DNA from: Apteryx mantelli
Taxonomy: Eukaryota > Chordata > Aves > Apterygiformes > Apterygidae
Assembly: GCF_036417845.1 (NCBI RefSeq)
Contig: NC_089979.1
Span: forward strand, 123,289,415-123,353,414
Length of the DNA stretch: 64,000 nucleotides
Direction of reading: 5' to 3'
Position 1 is the stretch's first letter, and each line of letters opens with the position of its first letter. Below the pieces are notes generated by a model that was given only the letters and a program-made list of their open reading frames with translations, was not told where the DNA came from and searched no databases. Position numbers and translations under genes: made by a program. Positions 1-12,000 of this stretch are shown in pieces.

Positions 1-366
1 TGCATGCAACTGCACAAAAACATCTAAAAAAGAACATTTAAATTCCCCATATCAGTACTGGAAACAATGGAGATTTTTCAGTCCACTCATTGTCACCAGG
101 ATAAAATCTGAAGTGTACAGACGTTTATCCCTGAGGACAATCCTTGTCAATATTTAGAAATTTCTTTTAATTTTGCCTGCCTGGACAAGAGTTTTCATCT
201 TCTCCCTTAGCTCCTCAGTGAGCAAGACTGGAGGAAACACTAACATTTGAGTCTACCAAATGTTGTTTTCCATAGCTATGTACAGAAACCTAGAAATAGT
301 TTTAGTGAAGTCATTCTCCAGGGACGCCTAGTCCTGTGGATTTAACCATTGGTCAAAGCAAGTATT

Positions 367-397
<31 letters not shown>

Positions 398-2983
398 CAA
401 CCAAAAAAAACAACCAACCAAAAAAACCCCAATGCTTTTCCTTTCCTTTTATGATGTTCTTTACCAGAAGCAGTGTAATTCTTGCTAAACTGACAAGTTT
501 TTCCTGACACATTGTCAGGTTTCATCAGTAGGTAACAATAGCCAATTGTGCAAGAAAAGATTACATACTTAAAAAAAACACAATGTGACACCATATAATT
601 TTGACATGTGGCAACATTTTTAAACAATCAGAAAAAAAAACCACTGCTTTTCACCCAATGCCTTCTGCTTCAAGTACCACACTTTTGCACCACCTCAGAA
701 TAAATAATCAAGGTCCCAGAAAAGTAGAAAAGTCTCCTCACAGATTCCTGCTCAACTGCCTTTAAACGAATACAAGTAGATCTCCTACCCACACTGGCAT
801 AAAGTAAAGGTGAAGCTGGTCATTATAAACCACAGGTTACCTGGAGTTAGGCTGAAACAGTGTGTTTACCCAAGAGTTTAAGTGGGAAATTGCTGTATGC
901 TTTGTCCCTAATGGAACCTTAAAACAGATTTCTTTTGTAACAGGTGCCAGCTTTATAGTAAGAGGGATTTTCAACAGGCTGGCAGCCACCTGAAGCAATT
1001 AACACTGTCAGCAAGTGATAATCTTGCTGCAGAAAGGTAAAGAGGTTCCAGATAACACAATGCTCATTTGGACACATGGGAGTTGTTCTCTTTGGAGAGC
1101 ACTTAGACTGCTGAACAAGTAGTTTAAGGGTCTTTGGGAACAGGAAAAAGACTAGAGTCACATTTTATCACTGTTCTTCCATGGTAGGAAATTGAGTACC
1201 AGGACAGAGGCAATTTTTCCTTCCATTCTATGGAAACTACAACTTGTTTCAGGTACAAAAGCTATCTGCTAAAAGGAATACTTCTATTTTGCCATCACTG
1301 TCCCATGTCACCTGTTCTAGAAGGAATTACATATTTCATGTGGAATAAGAGTTCAAACAGAAATCAAGTAACAGAACGGATGCTTGCATTACGTGGTGCC
1401 AAGAAACTTAAGGCTCAGAGGCACAATCAAGCTGCAGCACAAGGTATTTTATACCGTGCTCAGCAGTGGAAGCATCTAGGTATACTGGCCTGCTACAAAA
1501 GCAAAACCAAAAATACTAGCTTAGTCCCATTTTTCCTAATGAGCCCTGCCATCTTCTGTCACCCTCACATTTGTCTTAGACCTGCTGTCAGTTGTCTACG
1601 CAGTACTGCAGCAAACCAAGAACAATTTAACAACTGTGAAGACTCCACAGTAACTTAAGGTTTCTGAGGTGAAAAGGCATTTGTTTCAAGATTAAAATTA
1701 ATGGATCAACAACAAAATAACAAGACTTGGACAAATGAAGTTGAACATGTTAGGTGGAAACCCCCCCCCACCCAAACTGTAATATACTCATTGCAAACTT
1801 CCTTACTCTAAGTATCCCTCTCAAAATGCAAAATCAAGAGAGAGAGAATTCATGAGATGGTAAAACACATTAGATGTGCTTGGTTTGTCAAACTTACAGT
1901 ACTTCATAATCACTCATGGAAGAACTATACTGAGAACTAAAACATCTACAAGATATACCTAAGAGCTGCCATCACCTCCTATTCATTAGCTAAGATGATA
2001 CTGTAGTATTCCTAGAAGATTTATTATCTTAATATCCAAGTAACATATAAAGAATTGATAATGACAACTAATAAAACTTTTAGTGCTGGACAGGCTGGTG
2101 AGAAGGAAAAAAGGAAATAAACAGAGATGAAGAGGGAGAAGGAAATATTAAAGATTATGTCCCTTGGCCAGGTGAGAATTAAGTGGGGGGGGGGGGTGGT
2201 GGAAGAAGGGGAAAAAACAAAGCAAAAAACTCATACCCCCTCACATATGTCCATCTCTCCTCCCCACACACATATGGTAACACCATATTTAAATCCTAGT
2301 CTAGACAAGGCTTTAGAAATCCTACCTAAACAGACACAGCAAAGTGGAAAAAATAATCATCAATGAGATTGTTTTAATAGGTTTTAATAGGTTTTAGTTG
2401 TCTTAACCTTTCAGTGGTATGCATTTTTTTTTCTTTTTTAATATTGTGGCAGTTCTAAGTAATGCAAAAAAGTTGGCTTTTGATTCAGTTTCTTTGCGAG
2501 CACCATTCTGATGTGAAAGCAGCATAGCTTGCTTTTACCCCTTCTGATTTTTGTTCCATCCAGGAAGCATGTAATGGGGGCAAATGTCCAAACTAGCCTT
2601 ACCAAGGCTTTAAATGGAAAAGGTACCATACTGTAATTTCCATCCTTTCCACCAATTACAAAAGCTATCATCAGATTTTTACCTTCTTCATTTATGGGAC
2701 TCGATTTTCCATTTTTGGCAGGCCTATAGAAGTGGGACCAAACACAGACTGATCTACCATGTGAATTAAAGTTCTGAGGGGTTGTTTCTTCTTCTAATTC
2801 AAAGCCTTGAGAAAGGGAAGCACATACTTGTAAAAAATAACTTATCCTTAGATTAACAGCTACAGTGCAACTTTGAAAGCCCCATACTTTAAGAAAAGTG
2901 GTAAAAGAAAGCGAACAATGACTCCAAAATTTCATACCACAGTTTGAGAGGTTCATCTACTTGTGAATATATTATTTACTTGC
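1..2983 (-). other. CNOT10 intron 13, 5' part
   Basis: AT-rich intron sequence running off the left edge. It holds a 29-A homopolymer at 369-397 with an A/C-rich flank to about 430, a short C run near 1762-1770, a G run near 2185-2196, and a 10-bp unit (GTTTTAATAG) repeated about 2.5 times at 2371-2395. A 172-codon sense ORF lies at 2438-2956 (see findings). No CNOT10 exon was recognised here. Confidence 0.6.
369..397 (+). repeat. A29 homopolymer
   Basis: Twenty-nine consecutive A, continuing into an A/C-rich tract to about 430. No retroposon body was recognised upstream and no flanking target-site duplication was found by eye. Likely polymorphic and prone to assembly error. Confidence 0.9.
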
Positions 2984-3064
2984 CTTAAATTTTCTAATTC
3001 CTGTTTCTTCAAAGGTGAAGAAGGTGGAGCAGCAATGAATTTATCCCCTTCATGACTTTTATTG
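2984..3064 (-). CDS. CNOT10: CNOT10 coding exon 13
   Basis: 81 nt: completes a Ser codon, then [20 protein letters not shown] and QELENL plus the first two bases (AG) of the next codon. Acceptor TTTATTCTAG. The donor that keeps the alignment is AAG followed by GCAAGT, a textbook GC-type donor. A GT lies four bases further on and is discussed in the findings. The next exon, expected to start at CSILACSAY of the human protein, is not visible in positions 1-2983. Confidence 0.9.
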
Positions 3065-6000
3065 CTAGAATAAAAACAGTATGTTAGTTATGAGGAGTGA
3101 CTACAGAGACTTAATAAAAAATTCTCAGTGCAATAACCATAAATATTAATTCACTTCATTTAAAAGGGTAGCAAAAACTCTACTGAGAAACAGGGAACTG
3201 AAGCTATGTAAAAATTGAGGCTAAAGCTCGTGCCCTAACCAACCTATTTGAGAGGGAAGAAGGGGGACATTGGTTTGTCAGTCAAATCCTTCCCAGCAAG
3301 CAATCTTCCACTTCCCATGGCCTCAAGCTATTTTTGAAGTTCCATGTAGGACAAGTACTCAAAACTCAAGAGATACAGAACTCACTGTATTTGTAGAGTA
3401 CAGCCTCCCTTCCTGTAAGAAAGCCAGGGAACTAGCTACTCTCCCTAGACTTCCTAGTAATGAAGTACATACATCTGTATCTTTCTAGAATATAGATCTA
3501 ACCCACACATTTTATTATTTCTTTCTTTTTCTTTTTTCTTTTTTTTTTAAACGCTTCACTTTTTAAAATTAGATTTGTATTTTTGGGGGAGCAAATATTC
3601 ACTTCATTTAAAAAAAAAAAAAAAAAAAAAACACGCAACTTCTCTCTCCAGCAACCTGAAAGAGAGTCTCCTTCTGGAATAAGAGACTGGAAGAGGAGGT
3701 AACAGTTGCACCTTGGCAGTGCGAGCAACTAAGGTCTATTGGAGACAAACAAACAAACAAACCTAAATTGTTTTACCCATTTGAACAAGCACTGAACTTT
3801 TCCAAAGCAGAGTTTAATTTCTGTATTGCAAACAGATAAGGTAATTCCAACTTAGATCTTCAAGCCAGACAGTAGGAGAACCCAAGAAACCTGTACTTGA
3901 TACTGTTGTATATACAGCTCATGCCTTTGCCGAAAATCGGATCAAAAAAATAGCCCTAAGCCACTTTATTATTCACAAGAAAACAGTGAATAAAGTGAGG
4001 AATCTGCAGCTTGCCAGGGGAATTTAGCCAGTTCACAACGACCACCCTCAGTACACAAAAAAAAAAAACAGAATCAATCACTTTGGCCAAAGAAACCATT
4101 TATTCCTGATCCGTCGCTCTGGTAATGGCGGTAGCAAGGCTATCACATAAGTGTGTTGGTCACTTGACAGGGAAGATTGCCACTGGGGAAAAAGGGTTAT
4201 GGAGAAGAGCCTTCCCAAATTACTGTAGCAGCAGCAGCCACCTCTTCCCAGCCATGGTCTAGCCCAGGGCAACCTCCCAATACACAGGGACGTACCTTGT
4301 GCCAGTGCAACGTAGCATATGTGCAGTAAATCCTGCCATGTGACAAATGGTTCTACTATCTTCTTAAAAATCTATCTCTACTTGGGTCTGACAAAAATGT
4401 TGCATTTTTTCCCCATTATTCTTCCTAAGTAGTTCAAGTTCTAGCATGCACACTTTTTCCAGATTAGTTACTATAACTATTTTCTTCTCAAAACAGTCAT
4501 TCATGAAAGTGCACAAAATAACCAAAGCTCCTCTCATAAAGGTCAGAATAGTCTCTGTAAGCCCAAGATCAATGAAAAAAAACTAAACACCTTCCTGCTA
4601 TTTAATATTTGACATAAATTGTCCTCTTTTTTTTTTTTTAAGCTTTAGGGGAATAAAAGATTTTTTCCTCAAGCTCCTTTTGGTAAAATGCAGTTTATTA
4701 AACAATAACTCTATACTACTGTCCTTCATATCTACTAAACCTAGCTTTCCATTTTTACTCTAAAGCAAACGCAGCGAACAAAGCACACTAGGGCTGAATG
4801 CCAAGGCTGATCATGGGGAAATATTTACAACTGAGTTGCTAGACACTTACATATTGAATCAACTACATGGCACAAAGAAAAGAAAAAGAAGAAAATCACT
4901 GTAACAAGTGAAACTTCACTTAGAAGTAGAGAAATACCAATATGCACCACAGGGGTGTGTGGGAAAACAAAACATTCACAGCATAGAAAGATACAGACAG
5001 TGAAAAAAGGAATTTCACTGTCTAATTTATTAAAGTGGTTTCATGGTAGACACCAACTCAGTATTTTTGTTCTTAAATTAGCATATCAGCAATCAAAACA
5101 GCAATCAGTTTAACAATTTCCTTGGATACCACAACACTGCCAAGAGAACTTTTGCATCCTTTACTTTTTCTGCTGGCCAAACAGGATAGGTAGCAGACAC
5201 AGACTCTCAGCCTAGAGTTACTAAAGAAAAGTTTATACGCAATTCAAACTGTACTATTCTGTTTACCTGCAGGCTTCACTGCTTTCACTGTTTTCTGCAT
5301 TTCCCCCCAGCTGGTTACTAGCTTTAGACCCATTTTCCTGCTTTGGCTCCTGCTGATCTTCTGGCAGTAACAGCAAGGCATTTCTTAGACAGATCGCTGC
5401 AAATTCCATACTGGCTACAGGAATTGCTGAGGACTGCCCATCACTGAAAAGGGACACAGAAGTTAACCAGTGAGTAACAATCCTACTAAATTAAACAGTA
5501 GAAGCAGAACTCTAGAAAGACCTGAAAGCAGAAAGAACGTTATCCTAAAATAAGTTAAAACCATGTTTTAATATATCAAAATACTTAATTTATGAACCAA
5601 GATGAATATATCCTACTATTCTAATACATCCTGCTATTCTAATACAGAAAGTACACCAGAAGGCCCAAGGAGAATGGGTAGATTTAACTACATGAGACTT
5701 GCATGAAATTACGTTGTTTTTCTTGACCTCACTTCTTGAAGTCTTACAGCAGAACATTCAGAATCTTCCCCCACTTTTCTAGAATGCATTACTGAAAATA
5801 TATTTTTAAATGAGAAAAAAAAATTATATTTCTCTGAAATACAAGTTTCCGAGAAATCAATTTTAAGTTTTAATAACCTTCTGAGTTTCAGTGAATACAC
5901 AATTAAGCCCTCTGCTGGCCATCATAAAGGAGGCATCCAAACGATGTTTAAATAAGACTCACCAAGCATTTTAACATGCCTCTGCACTACAAGAATGATC

Positions 6001-9000
6001 CCAAAATGAACAGTTTTTCCATGACAGTTTAGAAAATTCCTGATAAACAGATACATATCCTTAACAAAGCTGTGATAATGAATCAAAGAGCCCAGGAAAA
6101 ACATACATACTTATAAACGACATTCTGTATTGACTGGGATGCTAGGACTATCTTACGGTGGTAGCCTTGACCGACTATAGATTGCACAATTCCCTTTTTG
6201 CTGGGAAGACCTTTAGTTTCTTGTTCTGATGTCTAAAAAAAAGAAAAAGAGGATTAAAATATTAAAGTAGCTGAATGAGAGTTTGACAAAATTACTGGAA
6301 AGTTGGAAGAATACTTCGAACCCAGCTAAACTGTAAGAATTAATAGTTTATATGGGTACTGGTTTAGCTCTTAAGTACCACAAAGGATCAGGCACTTTCT
6401 ATTGCCTTTGCATTGCAGAGGGATTTTACAGCACACAGTGTAACCACGGTTATGTCACAGATTATTTCTGAAAGCTTGTCTGATAGCCTACTGACCTAGT
6501 TTCTCCTGTTTTGAAGAACAAACAATAAACCAAGCCATATTAAATAACTGCTATGACATCTAAAGAGGAGCCATGTGATCAGCCAAATAATACTCAGAAT
6601 TGGTACTGTAACTCATCATCTTCCCTCCATGCTTACACAGCGTTCAAAATACTCTATGAAAAACTACTCAAACTATTCCATGCAGAACAAACTGTAACAT
6701 ATTCAAACTTACGTTAATTTATTAAGAAGATATTTTGGTACACAGATATTCGGGAAGTCAAATGAACTTAAAAACTCCTAATCAGTTCCACAAACTATCT
6801 CCACACCATATTTATTCTAATTTTTGCCATGAGCGACCTTAACAACACTGCTGGTAAGTAAAGTTAGTGGACAAGAGTCACAGATGTAAGGAAAAACAGT
6901 AGGCATATATTTTTAATATGTTAAATAGGTATCATTTTCCAGAAAGTTTATCACAGTCTGTTGTGAAGAAGAATACCAACATGATAATGGCATTAACTGA
7001 CAAATTAAAACACACACATACAATAAGTTTGGATATAAAGCATATATTTTGCAGAAAAATATTTTAAAAAACCTGCAGAAAGGGAATCATCACTCATCTA
7101 TATATATACACTAAAATACTAAAGCAGATGAAAATTTACTTCAGTGAAATTACTTTTCTGTATGAGGTCCAGCATACAAAAATGAATACATATTTAGATA
7201 TATAGGAATATTATTGCAAATTGAGTTGCAAGGTGAAATTAAACACCTTATTGATTTTAGGGCCTCACTTGTCACATTGTAAATTTATGTTTAACTTAAA
7301 AGACACTTCCCCTTCTCTTTAAGGGCATCCAAAAATCTTTTTTCCTCTTAAGATTGCAAAGTTAGGAAACACCAAACTGCTTCTATGATGCAAATTTAAG
7401 CTCCCTGGTACACCACAATCATCAATATTATGACTGTAGTATGATGAAAGCTAGGTTACAGGAGCCTGACATCATCTACTGCTTCAGGTGGGCTGCAGTA
7501 AATGAAGAAGTGCTCCATGAGGGTTGGTCCTTCCCTTTTCCAGACTGTTAAACACTGTCCCTGTAAAGAGGACCCCAGCTTTTTTTTACCACAATCCATA
7601 TGCTAATCAACTCTCCCATACCCAGCTTCCCGGCAGAGATGATCAGTTGTGTCTCCTTTATTATGTGTACTTTGTAATCAGTAGGATATACACCTAAAAT
7701 TGCAAAATGAGTAGGAAGAAAGCTGTCTTTCATGCATTCACTGTGGTCTATGAAACTAAGTACCCAGATCTGTGAGACAACAGGTAACACACTGCACAAC
7801 CAAAGTCGGTGCATTTTTTTATGCAAAACTCTTGAAGCTTCAATGCTCCATCTGTAAAATGGGAGCAACAGCAATCCTCCTCTACAAAGCTGCTGTGAAT
7901 AGCTTTTAGTGTTTCTGAAATGCACAGACCCCCAAAATAATGAGCATCATTGAAAATCTCAAGGGAGAATTATGAATTTTGTGTTTATAAGGATTTGTGT
8001 AGTGTGCAGCAAATAAAGGCACAGGAGCCACCCACAGAGGGAAAACAGTGAATTCGGAGGAAAAATGGAGTGAATACAGCTGTTTATTCAATTAATCCCA
8101 CCCATCCTGTGCACTAAGTGAAATGGGCATACTGTGGAAATAACTGCATGGGAGCATGTAATTATAGATTACATTGTTACACCCACAAGGGAGATGAATT
8201 ACAGTTTCACAGGAAATCAAGTATGACATCTAATTTCACCAATTGACTATTTTTGTGCAGTTTTCTGTTCAAAAGAAAGGGCAATCTCACTCAATCCTAC
8301 TTCTCCCAGCCCTCCGAATTTTAGCACATGGGCTTATGCTAAACAGCTGCGGATGAGCATGCTGAAACCAATATAGCCCAACGAGTATGCAACACATCTA
8401 CTGGCAGCAGGCTTCCACAAACTTTGCCAAAGGAGGAACAACAAGCCTCAGCAATTACGGATTCACCTCCCCAGCGGCTGCGACCACGAGGACTTCAGGG
8501 GAGAACGCTGGTCTCAGCTTCCTTAGCCTCTGCCCCTTTTAGGCTAGCCACACTACAGTTTTATCCCTCTCTACCTCCAGCAGCAACTGAGAGAAGAAAT
8601 AGCGAAAGCTTAAATGAGAGATTTGGCTGCATGCAAAGAAGGAAGATTACATGAAAAGATCTCAAAGGAAATCAGACTGCATCTTGTTACTTACATCCAG
8701 TCCTCTAAAATGAAGCCATATTTCAATTTGGATGGTGTATTTATTGTAGACAAACTTAAACGAGAAATTTGTATTACTTGTACATCACGAAAACTAACTG
8801 AACAATTACTGAATGAAACTTTAATTGAATAATTAATTGAGAGTCACAGGAAGGAAACTGCTCTATAATCAAATATTTTAGTAGCCCTCTGCAAGATTCT
8901 TTGCATCCTCCAATAAAGTTCCAGGCACTGGACATACTGCTATATTTTGTTTTCAAACAAGATTGACCACCAGTCTAATCCAATAGCCACATTTATAAAA

Positions 9001-12000
9001 GCATTAAAAAGTTAACCTTAATGAGTGCTAGAACAGTAACAGCATATTTTCAGTCATACCTTAAATCCTAGTATCTGACCTTAAACTAGGTATAATGAAT
9101 CTCTACTGGACAGGCATATGCTTTCTCCCATTACTCTAACTAAATTTCAAGGTAGAACCTCAATATTTCAGAAGCTACAATGCAATTACTGGAGACTAAA
9201 CATAAAAATCTAAGATGCTTCAGTCAAACATTTTCCAAGAAGGAAGAAAAATCCTTCCTTGTCAGAGCAGCAGCAGCAACAAAAGCTATTACAGTTGTTT
9301 CTGTGCATCAAACCTCCAAGAGAACATCAAATTATGGATTTCATATATATTTCATATATATTTCATTCCTGCATAATTTCATTATGCAAGAGCAGCCATG
9401 AAAATTTTCCTTCCTTGGGTATTAGTCAAATTGGTTACTGACTCCAATCTCATCTTGCTATTTCTGCAATCCAATAACAGAAATGCTTGGAAGAGCAGAA
9501 CTTAGTACAGAGAAGAGAACAGATCTCATACAAGTTTAATTCATCTGTTCACACCAAAAAAACCACAACTTACATCAAATATACATAAGCCAGGATTTTG
9601 CTACATATTTTAAATGAGTGTGGAAAGCTAAGACATTAAATATCCATAAATAATAGGTCACACAATGTTAATATCTACATTTAAGTAGAGAGCATTCACT
9701 ATAGAGAAAGAACATGTTGCTTCCTGTTAAAAGGTGAAGTCTCATTAGAGAATAATACAAGTTTCTCTCCAAATAGTATCTTTATTTCTAAAAATTATTT
9801 CAAGACAAAAGTTAAATCCTCAGATGATTTGGAGAAATCTAACATGCTTAAAACTAGTTTAGAACTACCCATTCGAATTATGGGTTGGAATAGCCTAAAG
9901 GGAGTGATGGTAAATTGCCAAAGAAAAATCATGTTAAACCAGTCTCTCCAGCAAAAAACCTGTAACTTAGAGGAAGAGCTGTAACAGCCACTTACGTGCT
10001 TTTGTTTTATCTCATGCTAATCTTTAGAATAGCCCCCTCAAATTCTTCTGATCTTAGAAAAGTCGATTAAGCACTGGGCCTCAAGTCACTGTTTCTATGG
10101 AACAAAGAGACAGTGTTTTTCTTCCACCTCTGTTGGAGCTTCGGATTAAAACACACGCGCACACACACACGCATATAAAGAACTAATCTGGACTTACATA
10201 GAGGTGTTGCAGCATCAGGCCTATAACATACATAGACCAACTCAAGGTATTATTTCTTCTCTTTTGTGATCACACGTTTTTCAAAACCACCATAGTTTCA
10301 ACAAAAGGAATTTGCAAATCTACTTACCCCTTTATTGGCAGCGATGCAACATTCTGCTATTCTCAGCCAGAGACGAGGGTTTGAGTGATAAACCTGAACT
10401 GCCTCTATCAAGCATTCAAAGGCAGCTAAGGGCCTCCCAATATGTAAAAGCTGTATTCCACAGTTGTAGAGCAACTCATACCGTTTATTAGTCAGTAGTG
10501 TACACATAGGTCTTCCTGAGAACTTTTTACCTGCGGAAAAGGATTAGACAGTTTTGGATATGCAGCTCAGGAAGGCTGAAAACATAACCCTTGGGGTGGG
10601 GGGTGAAATACACCCAAAAGCTACCAAACCCCTTCTTTCTTTACAGAAATTCAGTAGCTTCCCTCTGTAAATACATTCCTTCCACAACAAAGCTGATCCC
10701 CAAGACAAATTCATCATATTATTAATAAAAGTTAAAGTAAATTAAATACTAACTACTTGTGTATCTTGTCACTCAAGCTAAATCACGTTATGAATCTGGA
10801 ATTGAGTACACACCTTTGTTACTCTTATAAATAAGAAATCTGTTTTACTGTTAACAAGTATAAAACATCTTCTGTCTTTGCACTGTTATCTCAGATTGCA
10901 CTACAAGAGCAGGGCAGGTGGGGAAACAGCAAAAACAAAGTAGGAACTAGATTTTAAAGAAAATGAAAAATGAACAAATTATCACTTCATCATGAAATCC
11001 CTTACTTGGAAGGAAAAAAATGAATTATTACTAACCAAAGCAAGAAAGCTTTTTTATAATATTTTCTTCTCTTTGGCTATATCTAAGGCAATAGTAGATG
11101 GATAACTAAACAGTGGGTAAATTTTTCTCATACAAGCCTGTCAACTGTTCAGTAAGAAAGTTTCAGATAATATATCATCTTCCAAATATTAATTTAACAG
11201 AACTGTATATCAAATTTTCTGCATCAAAGATTAACAAAAAAAAAAAGGTGTCCCTCAAGCTTTATGCCCTGGTGATACTATCTACTGTAAGCAAGACTAA
11301 GTAATGCCTTTAATGGTGTATTAATAGGTTACAGAAACTTTTTTTTTTGGTCAGATCTCCCTGACTGACAATCAAAGGTTATAAACAAGACAGAAATAAT
11401 TGCTCCAGCCCCACAGCATGCCAACGAAAGCAAAAAAGGGACACGTTTTATCATCATCATCTGTTTCTCACAGCAACAGCAACTATATACTGAAATCAAG
11501 TTACATTTAGAGTCCTCATCTTCTTTATTCCGTCCTCTGCAAACAAATGGAACAGGATTTTTTCTGGTAATTACTGAAAGCTTATGTCATCTGTTTTCTT
11601 GATTTGCCCACCCCTTTTCCACCACCCGTTTTCATCTCTTACAAGTCTTACCTGGATCTGAACTACCTGTTCCTAGCTGTGCACACACATTATCATTTTC
11701 TTGCAAGGCTTTTTTAAAGTAAAAAATTCCTAAGTTGTGCTTTCCCATAGCAAAGTGGATGCAGCCAAGATTGTTCCAGAACATGCACCTTAAGCATTCA
11801 CCTGAGAGAACACCAAAAGATCATTTTGATAAACTGAAACAGAAAAGTATCATTGAACCCACAAAACACTCCCTCCATTCTCTCACGGGTTGGCATATTA
11901 TGGTATCTAATTAAACATGTTCTTCAGCAAGATGTTCAAGGATTATGAAGTTACTGCCTTACAAATATTTTAATAACCTATATTTCTGTATATCAACCTA

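Noticed and set aside
172-252. Short minus-strand frame after a TAG acceptor-like site (ML.FPPVLLTEELREKM...) near the left edge
   Set aside because: Looks exon-like but does not match any part of CNOT10 and has no poly(A) signal nearby. Probably coincidence.
369-431. Poly(A) tract as the tail of a processed pseudogene
   Set aside because: No coding-like or mRNA-like sequence immediately upstream and no target-site duplication found.
1230-1658. 142-codon plus-strand ORF in CNOT10 intron 13
   Set aside because: Antisense to the gene, no recognisable domain, and about the length expected by chance somewhere in a window of this size.
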